Below are positions 49,543 to 58,931 of a stretch of 64,000 nucleotides of DNA, piece after piece. Source of the stretch: Gemmatimonadota bacterium. Lineage in GTDB: Bacteria; Gemmatimonadota; Gemmatimonadetes; Gemmatimonadales; GWC2-71-9. Where the stretch lies: positions 27,400-91,399 of the forward strand of contig QHVB01000028.1 of NCBI GenBank assembly GCA_003222195.1, written 5' to 3'. Position 1 is the stretch's first letter. Every line of letters begins with the position of its first letter. The translations under genes and the position numbers were made by a program. Under the pieces are notes generated by a model, which saw only the letters and a list, made by a program, of their open reading frames with translations, was not told where the DNA came from and made no database searches.

Positions 49543-49977
49543 ATGGCCACCAAGAAGCGTCCCAACGAGCGCCCACGGCCGCGACGCCAGCCCGAGACGC
49601 TCCGCCTCCGCAAACTCACGCCGTCGTTCACCGCTACCGACCTCCGGCGCAGTATGGCGTTCTATCGCGACGTGCTGGGCTTCGTCATCGGCGATGAATG
49701 GCGCGAGAACGGTGAACTCGCGGGCTGCGAGATCCATGCGGGCGCCGTGACCTTCATGCTGGGCCAGGACGATTTCAAGAAGGGTCGCGATCGCCAGAAG
49801 GGAATAGGAACGCGGGTCTGGTGTCACACGGCACAGGACCTCGATCGGTTGGCCGCGGAAATCAAGGCGCGGGGCGGCGTGCTCGATCAGGAACCGCAGG
49901 ATATGCCGTGGGGTGACCGCCTCTTCATGATCAGCGACCCCGACGGGTTCAAGTTTACCTTCGTACAAGAGCGTTGA
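49543..49977 (+). CDS. Glyoxalase/VOC-superfamily protein
   Basis: A 144-residue vicinal-oxygen-chelate protein with two beta-alpha-beta-beta-beta modules: LTPSFTATDLRRSMAFYRDVLGF and VWCHTAQDLDRLAAEI, then FMISDPDGFKFTFVQE. Specific function (bleomycin-resistance-like, glyoxalase or dioxygenase) is not decidable. The ATG at 49543 follows TTGGAG. The stop overlaps the GMC oxidoreductase start as TTGA. Confidence 0.9.
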   Translation: MATKKRPNERPRPRRQPETLRLRKLTPSFTATDLRRSMAFYRDVLGFVIGDEWRENGELAGCEIHAGAVTFMLGQDDFKKGRDRQKGIGTRVWCHTAQDLDRLAAEIKARGGVLDQEPQDMPWGDRLFMISDPDGFKFTFVQER

Positions 49978-51875
49978 GTCTTTCGCCCGCCGCGCAGAAC
50001 GTGCTGCGTGCGGTCGCGGCCACGTTGGTAACCGACGGCGCGGCGGATCTCGGCGATCGCGTCGGGCGCAAAATCGCTTCCCTCCCCCGCCGGGCCGATC
50101 GCGCCGAGCTCGATCGGTTGCTGCGGTTGCTCGACGTCGCAGCCGTCAATCTGCTCCTCAGCCGCATCCCGAAACCCTTCACGCGCATGTCCCCTGACGA
50201 ACGGGAGCGCTGCTTGCGCGGCTGGGCGTCCAGCCGCCTGCTGCAGCGGCGCAAAGCCTTTCAGGCCCTGAAGCGGCTCACGACGGTCACGCACTACACT
50301 ACACCGGGCGTTGCGCGCGCGATCGGGTATCCGGGTCCGTTGGGCCCTGCGCCGAATACGCCGAAACCGATCCGCCCTGTCACCATCAGGACTGACGCAA
50401 CTCTGCATTGCGACGTCGTCGTGATCGGCTCCGGAGCAGGCGGAGGCGTGGTGGCAGCGGAGCTCACCGCGGCCGGGAAGGACGTCATCGTGCTGGAGAA
50501 GGGCGGCTATCGCAACGAAGCGGATTTCACACACCAGGAGGGGGAAGCGCTCGAAACGATGTACGACGCCGGCGGCCTGCTGGCGACAAGTGATCTCGGG
50601 TTCGTCGTCCTGCAGGGATCGACGCTCGGCGGCGGGACCGTGATCAACTACACGACGAGCTTCCATACCCCGGACACCGTTCGCGGCGAGTGGGCTCGCA
50701 AGCACGGCCTTCCGCATTTCGAAAGCGCCGAGTTCACGCGCGCCCTCGACGCCGTCGCGCGCCGCCTCGGCGTCAACACCGATCACGCCAAGCCCTCGGG
50801 GCGTGACCAGATCTTGATTCGCGGCCTCGCACAGCTGCGTTGGCACCACGGACTCCTGCCGCGTGACGTACGCGGCTGCTCGGAAGACGATTCCTGTGGC
50901 TACTGCGGGATGGGATGCCGCCGTGGGGCGAAGCAGTCGACGCTGATCACCTACCTCCAGGACGCGGCCGCGCAGGGCGCACGGATCGTGGTGGGGTGTG
51001 ACGTACGCCGCGTCGTCATCGAACGCCGGGTAGCGAGCGGCATTCAGGCGCGCGTTGGACCGCACGCACTACACGTGCGAGCGAAGGCCGTGGTCGTGGC
51101 TGCCGGATCGGTCCATTCACCGGCCTTGCTGCTCCGTTCCGGTGTGACGCTCCCGGCGCTCGGACGACATCTGGCGCTGCATCCCGCAACGGCCGTCCTC
51201 GCGGACATGGATGAGGACGTGCGGCCCTGGACGGGCACCGTTCAGGCTCACTACTCGGATCAGTTCGCCGATTTGGACGCGGGCTATGGATTCAAGTTCG
51301 AGACGGCACCGGTCCATCCGTCCCTGCAGGCGCTCGCGGCGCCGTGGGAATCGGGGGCGGGACATCGCGATCGAATGGCGAGATTGCCGAAAACCGCCCT
51401 CGTAGGCATCCTGTTGCGTGACCGCTTCGGCGGCCGCGTGCGCGTCGACCGCGATGGCGTCGCCGTCATCGACTACCGCCTGTCTCGCTACGATCGCGCG
51501 CATCTCCGCCGCGCCATGGGCGCCGCTGCGGAGGTGCTCGAAGCCGCGGGCGCGCGCGAGATCTGGGCGCCCCTTGCACGCACGGTGACGTATCGCCCTG
51601 GATCGAAAGGCGCGCGCGACGAGTGGCTGGAGCGAGTGGACGCCGCGGGCTGGGGACCTAACGAGCTACTGCTCGTCACCTTCCATCAGATGGCGTCGTG
51701 CCGCATGGGCGCCAGCGCGCGCACGTCGGTGGTGGATTCAGAACACCGGGTGTGGGGTATACGTGGCCTGTATGTGGCGGACGCGAGCACGTTCCCGAGC
51801 GCGTCCGGAGTGAATCCCATGCTCACCGTGATGGCCATCGCGTATCGTGCCGCAGGTGTAATCGCGACTCACTAG
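49974..51875 (+). CDS. GMC-family FAD oxidoreductase with fused N-terminal subunit-like domain
   Basis: A 633-residue flavoprotein related to long-chain alcohol oxidases and gluconate/choline-type GMC enzymes. Residues 1 to about 125 resemble the gluconate 2-dehydrogenase small-subunit helices. Then comes the FAD site VVVIGSGAGGGVVAAEL, TLGGGTVINYTTSF, a cysteine-rich insert CSEDDSCGYCGMGCRRG, and the C-terminal GMC signature VADASTFPSASGVNPMLTVM, with HQMASCRMG before it. The start is a TTG at 49974 overlapping the VOC stop. Likely substrate is an alcohol or steroid-like molecule; not determined. Confidence 0.88.
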   Translation: MSLSPAAQNVLRAVAATLVTDGAADLGDRVGRKIASLPRRADRAELDRLLRLLDVAAVNLLLSRIPKPFTRMSPDERERCLRGWASSRLLQRRKAFQALKRLTTVTHYTTPGVARAIGYPGPLGPAPNTPKPIRPVTIRTDATLHCDVVVIGSGAGGGVVAAELTAAGKDVIVLEKGGYRNEADFTHQEGEALETMYDAGGLLATSDLGFVVLQGSTLGGGTVINYTTSFHTPDTVRGEWARKHGLPHFESAEFTRALDAVARRLGVNTDHAKPSGRDQILIRGLAQLRWHHGLLPRDVRGCSEDDSCGYCGMGCRRGAKQSTLITYLQDAAAQGARIVVGCDVRRVVIERRVASGIQARVGPHALHVRAKAVVVAAGSVHSPALLLRSGVTLPALGRHLALHPATAVLADMDEDVRPWTGTVQAHYSDQFADLDAGYGFKFETAPVHPSLQALAAPWESGAGHRDRMARLPKTALVGILLRDRFGGRVRVDRDGVAVIDYRLSRYDRAHLRRAMGAAAEVLEAAGAREIWAPLARTVTYRPGSKGARDEWLERVDAAGWGPNELLLVTFHQMASCRMGASARTSVVDSEHRVWGIRGLYVADASTFPSASGVNPMLTVMAIAYRAAGVIATH

Positions 51876-51884
51876 GAGAACCGC

Positions 51885-53756
51885 ATGTTCCTGTTGCTGC
51901 TCGCGCTTCAACAGTCCGTCGCCGACTCCTCCCCGTTTCGGCAGCTGGCGTTGCCGAGTCCCACGCCGGTGCGCGGCGCCACGGGAGGACCGGGCCCGCG
52001 CTACTGGCAACAACGCGCCGACTACACACTCGAGGCAACGCTCGACACCGCGACGAACATGTTGCGCGGCAGAGGCCGGATCTACTACGTCAACCGCTCG
52101 CCGGAAACGCTCAACTACGTCTGGTTGCAGCTCGATCAAAACATCTTCGCCCCCCCCCCCAACTCGATCTCCAGGGTGCTGAACCTGCCGCCGCTCCTGT
52201 TCGCCGGCGGCGTGGTCTTCGATTTCAGCGCGAAGGGGTTCGTCGGCGGAATCACGGTCGATCGCTTTGCCGCGAACGGACGGCCGCTCACGACGAAAGT
52301 GCTGGGCACGATGATGCGCGTCGAGCTGCCGCGGCCGCTCGCACCCAACCTCGGCGTAACATTCGACGTTGCCTGGCATTTCCCGATTCCGCCGTATGGC
52401 GGGGGACGCATGGGGCACGTCGGGTCCCGCTTCTACGAGCTGGGCCAGTGGTACCCGCGCATGGCCGTTTACGACGACGTGCATGGCTGGAACACGCTGC
52501 CCTTCCTCGGCGCGGGCGAGTTCTATCTCGAGTTCGGCGATTTCGACGTGAGCCTGACAGTGCCTGCCGGATTCCTCGTCACTGCGACGGGCATGCTTGC
52601 CAACCCATCCGCGGTGCGCTCTGCGCAGGAGCGCACCAGGCTCGCGCGCGCGTTCACCTCGCCCGGACAAACCGCGCAAGTCATCACGCGCCAGGAAGCG
52701 ATCGCGAACACGACCCGGCCCGTGCCCGGCACGAAGACATGGCGGTTCACCGCGAGCGCCGTGCGGGATTTCGCGTGGGCGGCGGGCTCGGGACTGCGCT
52801 GGGATGCCAGCACCTGGGACGGCATCCTCGTCCAGACGTTTTATCATCCCGACGCGACTCCGTGGGAAGAGGCGAATTCCATGGTGCGCGCCACGCTCCG
52901 GCACTTCTCCGGCGCGCTCGGCCAGTATCCGTGGCCGCAAGTCTCCGCGGTCGAGGGACTCGTCGAAGGCATGGAGTACCCGATGGTGATTTACTGTCCC
53001 TCGCTGCAGAAGCGGGAGGATCAGTTCTGGGTCCTTATGCACGAGCTCGGCCATCAATGGTTTCCCATGCAGGTCGGGTCCGACGAGCGCCGCTATCCGT
53101 GGATGGACGAAGGCTTCAACACCTTCGCCGACTACGACGCGGCCGAGGCGTTTTTCAAGGGGACCACGTACGCCGACACCGTGCGGCGCGAGCTGCTGGC
53201 CGCCTACGACGCCACGGCAATCCCCGGCAGCGAGCAGCCGATGATCACGAAGCCCGATGAAGTGCGCCAGCTCTACTGGACCGCGTATCAGAAGCCGGCG
53301 TTGATGCTCTCGATTCTGCGCGAGGCGGTGCTCGGCCGGGAGGAATTCGATCGCGGGTTCCGCGAGTACGTCCGCCGCTGGAAAGGCAAGCATCCGCAGC
53401 CCGCGGACTTCTTTCGCACGATGAGCAACTTGACTGGCCGTGATCTCGATTGGTTCTGGCGCAACTGGATCTACACGACGGCCCGGCTCGACCAAGCAGT
53501 CGACTCGGTACGGTCCAGCGCCGACTCTGCTTTCCTTTATTTATCGAATCGCGGTCAGATGGTGCTGCCGGTCACGCTAGAGCTACGCTACGCCGACAAT
53601 TCGACCGAGACGCGTTCTCTGCCGGTCGAGATGTGGGATCTCGGCAGTCGCTTCACGTATCGCGTGGCTACCGCAAAGCGGTTGGCGAGTGTGGTGATCG
53701 ATCCGCGCAAGATCTATCCGGACATCGCGCGGGACAACAACAGCTGGAAACGCTAA
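51885..53756 (+). CDS. M1-family zinc aminopeptidase, exported
   Basis: A 623-residue metallopeptidase. The zinc motif HELGH (His386, Glu387, His390) lies in VLMHELGHQWFPMQ, with the third ligand Glu409 in WMDEGFNTF. An N-terminal beta domain (YTLEATLDTATNMLRGRGRI) is typical of M1 enzymes. A short signal-like start (MFLLLLALQQSVADS) suggests export. AGGAG lies 6 nt before the ATG. An 11-bp C tract (52150-52160) encodes the PPP in FAPPPNS. The stop overlaps the convergent lipoprotein gene by 4 bp. Confidence 0.92.
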   Translation: MFLLLLALQQSVADSSPFRQLALPSPTPVRGATGGPGPRYWQQRADYTLEATLDTATNMLRGRGRIYYVNRSPETLNYVWLQLDQNIFAPPPNSISRVLNLPPLLFAGGVVFDFSAKGFVGGITVDRFAANGRPLTTKVLGTMMRVELPRPLAPNLGVTFDVAWHFPIPPYGGGRMGHVGSRFYELGQWYPRMAVYDDVHGWNTLPFLGAGEFYLEFGDFDVSLTVPAGFLVTATGMLANPSAVRSAQERTRLARAFTSPGQTAQVITRQEAIANTTRPVPGTKTWRFTASAVRDFAWAAGSGLRWDASTWDGILVQTFYHPDATPWEEANSMVRATLRHFSGALGQYPWPQVSAVEGLVEGMEYPMVIYCPSLQKREDQFWVLMHELGHQWFPMQVGSDERRYPWMDEGFNTFADYDAAEAFFKGTTYADTVRRELLAAYDATAIPGSEQPMITKPDEVRQLYWTAYQKPALMLSILREAVLGREEFDRGFREYVRRWKGKHPQPADFFRTMSNLTGRDLDWFWRNWIYTTARLDQAVDSVRSSADSAFLYLSNRGQMVLPVTLELRYADNSTETRSLPVEMWDLGSRFTYRVATAKRLASVVIDPRKIYPDIARDNNSWKR

Positions 53757-54199
53757 GGCGGGGGCTTCGGCGGACCGCCGCCGCTGCCGAAGCCTGAGAG
53801 GGGCCCGACGCCAGCGAGGATCGCCGCGACGGCGGCGCCACTCGCGCCAAGTGCGATCGCGGTCTTCCAGCCCGAGACTTTTTTTTGTTTGAGCTCGAGT
53901 AGTTGCGTGCGCGGAATCGTCACCAAGTCGCCGATGCTCTGATATGCGGTCCCCGCGTCTGATGTGAAGCGCGTGCCCGCGATCACGAGCGAGTCCGCAT
54001 CCGCGAACGCCACGCGCCCTTGGACGTTGGTCACGCGGTGTACCGTGATTTCGCCGACGCGCGCATCCAGCGGCGCCATCGTCGCAACGACCTCCGCACC
54101 GCGTGCGGGCGTGACATTCCCGATCGGCGTGTATGTCAAGCACGCTGACACGGGAATCAGGAAAACCAGGAGCGCCGCCCGCACCAGGCCGCGGGTCAT
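53753..54199 (-). CDS. Small lipoprotein paired with RCC1 protein
   Basis: A 148-residue exported protein with a lipobox (FLIPVSACLT) and a glycine/proline-rich C-terminal tail after one hydrophobic segment (GASGAAVAAILAGVGPLSG). The central part is beta-rich with no recognised family. The ATG overlaps the RCC1 gene stop as ATGA, so they are made together. It may anchor or partner the RCC1 protein; inferred only from coupling. Confidence 0.7.
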   Translation of the reverse strand: MTRGLVRAALLVFLIPVSACLTYTPIGNVTPARGAEVVATMAPLDARVGEITVHRVTNVQGRVAFADADSLVIAGTRFTSDAGTAYQSIGDLVTIPRTQLLELKQKKVSGWKTAIALGASGAAVAAILAGVGPLSGFGSGGGPPKPPP

Positions 54200-55401
54200 G
54201 GCTGATTCGCGACGAGGACCGGCACGTCGCTCCCGCTCGTATTGCCGGTACCGAGTTGGCCGTTGCGGTTGTCGCCCCAGCAGTAGGCTTTGCCACCGGT
54301 CGTGATAGCGCACGTGTGGTGGCCACCGGCAAAGATCGAGGCGAAGATCTGAGTCGTGTTGACAGGAAGCGGGGTGTGACTGCATGGCGCGATCGTGCGC
54401 TGAGACGCGGACGTGCACGTCTCGGTGGTCGCCGCGCCGAGCTGGCCGGTTGCGTCCTCTCCCCAACAATGCGTCGTGTTGCCGGTCCCGATACCGCATG
54501 TGTGCTCCGCTCCCGCACTCAACGCCAGAAAGATGATACCGCCGGTGACCGCTGTCGGTTGCAGGGCCTGGCCCGTGACCGTCTCGCCGAGCTGCCCCCA
54601 GGTGTTGTCGCCCCAACAGTACGCATCACCGCCGGCCGTCAGGCCGCACGTGTGACTGAAGCCCGACGTCAACAGCTTGAACTTCAGACCTCCGGAAACC
54701 GCGAGCGGCAACGCGGTGTCGGCCACCGTTCCGTTGCCGAGCTGGCCCGCGCTGTTGTCGCCCCAGCAATACGCCGTGCTATCGACCGCCAGGGCGCACG
54801 CGTGTCGCGCGCCCGTGGTGATCGCGAGAAAGCGCAGCCCGCCGCCGACCGCGCTAGGTGCCCGGGTACACGGCTCAGGGCCACCCGAGGTCGGACAGGT
54901 CTGGATGGGTCGGCTGCCCAGTTCACCGTCGCGGCCCCACCCCCAGCAGTACGCGCTTGAATCCGTTGCGCTAATCCCGCATGTAAACGTGCCGCCGCCC
55001 GCCACCTGACCGAAGGACAAGCTCCCCTTGACGGCTGTCGGCATCGTTCGAGAGACGACCGAGCTGTCGCCGATCTGACCAGTCAGGTTCAGCCCCCAGC
55101 AGTACGCGTCTCCACCGGCTCCAACCGCGCATGAATGCGCCGCACCGGTAGCCGGGAGGCCGAGCATCAGCGTATTGCCAATCTGCGTGGCGTAAGGCCG
55201 ATCGGTCGTCGATCCATCACCGATCTCGCCGTCCCGGTTCCAGCCCCAGCAGTAGACGTGGGTGGTAGTGGTCACCGCACAGGTGTGGAGCAGGCCGCCA
55301 GACATCGCGATTAGCGAGGCATCCACCGGCGGCGGGATCTCAACGGACTGCGAGCCCTGACACGCGACGGCGGCGAGACACAGGATGACGGCGACCCGCA
55401 T
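54196..55401 (-). CDS. Secreted RCC1-repeat (beta-propeller) lipoprotein
   Basis: A 401-residue lipoprotein (AAVACQG lipobox) formed almost entirely of seven RCC1 blades. Each has the pattern HTCAV/ACAL, then YCWGxNxxGQLG: AYCWGLNLTGQIGD, AYCWGDNSAGQLGN, AYCWGDNTWGQLGE and others. Each blade carries two cysteines, which suggests disulfide-locked blades outside the cytoplasm, unlike the eukaryotic GTPase regulator RCC1. The ligand is unknown. Divergent from the SusC gene, 198 bp apart. Confidence 0.9.
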   Translation of the reverse strand: MRVAVILCLAAVACQGSQSVEIPPPVDASLIAMSGGLLHTCAVTTTTHVYCWGWNRDGEIGDGSTTDRPYATQIGNTLMLGLPATGAAHSCAVGAGGDAYCWGLNLTGQIGDSSVVSRTMPTAVKGSLSFGQVAGGGTFTCGISATDSSAYCWGWGRDGELGSRPIQTCPTSGGPEPCTRAPSAVGGGLRFLAITTGARHACALAVDSTAYCWGDNSAGQLGNGTVADTALPLAVSGGLKFKLLTSGFSHTCGLTAGGDAYCWGDNTWGQLGETVTGQALQPTAVTGGIIFLALSAGAEHTCGIGTGNTTHCWGEDATGQLGAATTETCTSASQRTIAPCSHTPLPVNTTQIFASIFAGGHHTCAITTGGKAYCWGDNRNGQLGTGNTSGSDVPVLVANQP

Positions 55402-55599
55402 ACCGCTAATCTAGAGGCTCCTTGACGACCCTGCGAACCGGCGTCAGCTTAGCCCTACCTACCAACCGGCCGGGTTCGCCGCCGTCCTCGGTCGGATGTT
55501 GTCGAGGCAGTCAACAACTGTCGAGTCACGCGTGAACAGCAGGCGATCGCTATGCCGATGCGCTGTTCAATTGTGTTTTTCCCCAAACAGGAGGTGGAG

Positions 55600-58500
55600 A
55601 TGATCTCTCCGCTTCGTCGGACGAATGCGCTCCGCACTCTGGGTGCCTGCGTGGCACTCACGTGCGGCTGCGCGGTCCTCGCCGCGGCGCAAACCACCGG
55701 CACTGTGAAAGGCACGGTCACCGACGCCGCGACGCAACGCCCGCTGGACGGCGCGCAGATCTCGGTGGTCGGGACCGACCTCGGCACCCTCACCAACACC
55801 GCCGGGCAGTTTCAGTTCAACGTGCCGCTCGGCCAAGTGATCCTACGGATCCGCCGCGTCGGTTACGGCAGCAGCAACAAGGTCGTCACCGTGACCCCGG
55901 ATGCTCCGGTGACCGCAGATTTCGCGATGCCACAGGTCGCGATCGGACTCGATGCGGTCGTCGTCACGGGCACGGGCGTCGCGACCGAGCGCCGCAAACT
56001 CGGCAACACGATCGCGACGGTCGATGCGAGTCAACTCAGGAACGCGCCGGTCCAAAACGTGTCCGAGATGCTCGCGGCCCGAGAGCCCGGCGTCAGCATC
56101 CTGCCGTCCGGCGGGCTGACGGGCGAAGGCGCGCGTATTCGCATCCGCGGCGCGGCGAGCCTGTCGCAGCCGAACGAGCCGATCGTGTACGTGGACGGCG
56201 TCCGCGTCGACCGCGGTGGCGGCTTCGGCGACTTCGTCGGTACGGGCGGCGGCGGCTATCCGTCGCGCCTGGACGACATCAACCCCGAGTCCATCGAGCG
56301 CATTGAGATCCTGAAGGGACCCGCGGCCGCGACGCTGTACGGGACGGAAGCGTCGGCCGGTGTGATTCAGGTATTCACGAAGCAGGGGTCGCGCGGAGCG
56401 CCATCGTTCGACTTCATGACTGAGCAGGGCATCTCGCGCTTCCCGAAGAATCGCTACATGCCGAATTGGGGCTTCGCACGCTCGGATACACAGGCCACGC
56501 GCTTGGGTCAGTTCTACGGAACGACCGTCCAGGCGTTCGTGCCCTTCTCCCGTAACGTTGTCACCAACAACCTGTTCGAAACCGGATACGCGAACACGTT
56601 CTCGGGGGCGGTGAGCGGCGGTACGAGCGCCGTCACGTACTACGTGAACGGGCGCTACAGCCATGACGACGGTCCGTTCGGAAACCGCCGTCTCGGGCCG
56701 GCGAATGATCTCGATCGCTTCGCCCAGGGTTCCGCAAGCATCGTGATCCTGCCGGCGAGCAACGTGAAGGTGAAGGTGAATGCGGATTACGTCGATCGGT
56801 TCCACATGACGCCGTCGAACAACAACAACATCTACGGCACGATTTCCTCGGCCATCTTCAGCAAGCCGGAGCTCGCCAGGTGCTACACCGGCGGTGTGCC
56901 GACCGGCCAAGGCTCCTGCACAACGGACGGGAACCCGAACAGCCCGCTCGCGCCGGGCAACCCATTTGGACAGGCTGCCTTTGGCACCGTGCGCGAGGAC
57001 ATGCAAGAGGAGATCAAGCAAGACGCCAAGCATTTCACCGGCAGCGTGAATCTCGCGTATCAGCCGGTGACGCAGGTTTCCCTCGATGCCACGCTTGGGG
57101 TCGACGTTGTCAACCAGGTGAGCACCGACTTCGCGCCGTTCGGCTACAACGTCGACAACTTAATCAGCCTCGATCCTGACGGATACAAGTTCCTCGACGA
57201 CCGCACGCGCCGTGAAATCACCGCCGAAGCGAAGGCCACGTGGACGACGAAGCTCGGCGAGTACTTCCAGTCCACACTTACGGGCGGCGGCCAGGGCTTT
57301 GTGGCGAAAGTGGAAGATGTGGGCGAAGGCGGCGAGCACTTCCCCGGCCCCGGGCTCGAGGTCGTCGGCGCGGGATCGTCACCTAGTATCTACGAGCGAT
57401 TCCTCTCGACGGTGAACGCGGGCGTATTCGCGCAAGACCAGCTCGCGTATCGGGACTGGGCATTTCTCACCGTCGGTGGACGGTACGACCGCAACAGCGC
57501 GTTCGGCAAGACCTCCCAGGGCGTGTTTTATCCCAAGGCGAGCATTTCGTTGCAACCGAGCTCACTCTCGGGCTGGAACAGCTCCGCGCTGCGGTCAAAC
57601 TTCTCGACGCTGCGCGTGCGCGGCGCCATCGGCCAGTCGGGGCTGCAGCCCGGGGCATTCGACAAGTTCACGACGTTCTCCCCGCTCACCAGCGAGCTGG
57701 GGCCGGGTCTCGCGCCGAGTAACCTCGGCAACCCCGACCTGAAGCCTGAGAAGGCCACGGAGTGGGAAGTCGGAAGCGAGATAGGGATCCTCAATGACCG
57801 CGCGGGCGTGGAGGTCACGTATTGGAATCGCGTGACTCGGGATGCGCTGTATCAACGGCAGTACGCTCCCTCGGGCGGCTTCCGGGCGGTACAGCTTTCC
57901 AACATCGGCCGGATCGATGCCCACGGCTGGGAGATCGGCCTGAACGTTCTGCCGGTCAACCGGCCCGAGTTTTCGCTCAAGCTGTTCGGCAATGCAGCGT
58001 TCCTGCACGAGATCGTGACGAGTCTCGGCGGGTCGCCGCCGCTGAAGGTCGGTGGCAGCTATCCTCGTTATCGCAACTTCGTGAAGGAGGGATACTCGCC
58101 GTACGCGCTCTTCGGCGCGAAGCTCGTGGGGCCGTGCAGCCTGCGGCCGGCAGGGGCAACGTACGCCTGCCTGCAGCCCGGTCAGAACCCATATGACCTG
58201 AACGGCGACGGCCAATTCGACACCGACGCCGATCTGCTTGCAGCTCTCGCAACCCCGCGGTCGCTGAGCAGTCTCCTGCCGATTCGCGTGGATGAGAACG
58301 GGAACGGCGACTTCCTCGATCACTACCTGGGGAAGTCCGCGCCCGACTGGGCAGGCTCGTTCGGATTCTCCGCAACGATGTTCAAGAATTTCGAGGTGTC
58401 GTCCCTATTCGAATACAAGGGCGGCAACTACACGATCACGGACCTGACGTTCGCATTCCGGAACTCGAACGCCTCTATCGGGCGCAATTCAGAGCGCGCC

Positions 58501-58905
58501 GCACGAGTGGAGTCCACTTTGCTGAACCCGACGAGCACGGCGCAGCAGCGCGTAGATGCCGCGAAGGAATGGCTCACGCTCCGCGCGTTGACGCCGTACG
58601 ACGGACTGAACCAGAACGAAAACGGCAGGTTTGTCCGCTGGCGTGAGCTGGGATTGACCTACAACGTGCCGACAGCGTGGGCCAGCAGGAGACTCGGCTT
58701 GCGCTACGTGTCGCTCAAGGCGTCCGTGCGGAATCTCATGCTGTGGACTCCGTACACCGGCATCGATCCCGAGCTGAACGAATATGGCCGTGGCGCCGCC
58801 AGCTCCGACCTGAACGGCATCGAGTCCAACTTTGGCGAGGGCATCGATGCGTTCGGACTCGCATTGCCGCGCCGCTTCACCTTCAGCGTGCGGTTCGGCT
58901 TCTAA
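55600..58905 (+). CDS. SusC/RagA-like TonB-dependent outer-membrane receptor
   Basis: A 1101-residue receptor importing large nutrients. A signal peptide (LGACVALTCGCAVLAAAQ) is followed by a carboxypeptidase-like beta domain (GTVKGTVTDAATQRPLDGAQ), a plug domain (LDAVVVTGTGVATERRKLG, then YVDGVRVDRGG and GPAAATLYGTEASAGVIQVF) and a 22-strand-type barrel ending in RFTFSVRFGF with a terminal Phe. GGAGGTGGAG immediately precedes the ATG at 55600; the longer open frame from 55552 has no such site. It forms a pair with the SusD-like lipoprotein 26 bp downstream. No glycosidase is adjacent, so the cargo may be peptide or another oligomer. Confidence 0.92.
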   Translation: MISPLRRTNALRTLGACVALTCGCAVLAAAQTTGTVKGTVTDAATQRPLDGAQISVVGTDLGTLTNTAGQFQFNVPLGQVILRIRRVGYGSSNKVVTVTPDAPVTADFAMPQVAIGLDAVVVTGTGVATERRKLGNTIATVDASQLRNAPVQNVSEMLAAREPGVSILPSGGLTGEGARIRIRGAASLSQPNEPIVYVDGVRVDRGGGFGDFVGTGGGGYPSRLDDINPESIERIEILKGPAAATLYGTEASAGVIQVFTKQGSRGAPSFDFMTEQGISRFPKNRYMPNWGFARSDTQATRLGQFYGTTVQAFVPFSRNVVTNNLFETGYANTFSGAVSGGTSAVTYYVNGRYSHDDGPFGNRRLGPANDLDRFAQGSASIVILPASNVKVKVNADYVDRFHMTPSNNNNIYGTISSAIFSKPELARCYTGGVPTGQGSCTTDGNPNSPLAPGNPFGQAAFGTVREDMQEEIKQDAKHFTGSVNLAYQPVTQVSLDATLGVDVVNQVSTDFAPFGYNVDNLISLDPDGYKFLDDRTRREITAEAKATWTTKLGEYFQSTLTGGGQGFVAKVEDVGEGGEHFPGPGLEVVGAGSSPSIYERFLSTVNAGVFAQDQLAYRDWAFLTVGGRYDRNSAFGKTSQGVFYPKASISLQPSSLSGWNSSALRSNFSTLRVRGAIGQSGLQPGAFDKFTTFSPLTSELGPGLAPSNLGNPDLKPEKATEWEVGSEIGILNDRAGVEVTYWNRVTRDALYQRQYAPSGGFRAVQLSNIGRIDAHGWEIGLNVLPVNRPEFSLKLFGNAAFLHEIVTSLGGSPPLKVGGSYPRYRNFVKEGYSPYALFGAKLVGPCSLRPAGATYACLQPGQNPYDLNGDGQFDTDADLLAALATPRSLSSLLPIRVDENGNGDFLDHYLGKSAPDWAGSFGFSATMFKNFEVSSLFEYKGGNYTITDLTFAFRNSNASIGRNSERAARVESTLLNPTSTAQQRVDAAKEWLTLRALTPYDGLNQNENGRFVRWRELGLTYNVPTAWASRRLGLRYVSLKASVRNLMLWTPYTGIDPELNEYGRGAASSDLNGIESNFGEGIDAFGLALPRRFTFSVRFGF

Positions 58906-58931
58906 CCCGGGCACCGGAGAGGAGTGATACC

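Noticed and set aside
55402..55599. Sigma-70-type promoter for the SusC gene
   Set aside because: TTGACG near 55422 has no convincing -10 at proper spacing; only the ribosome-binding site before 55600 is clear.
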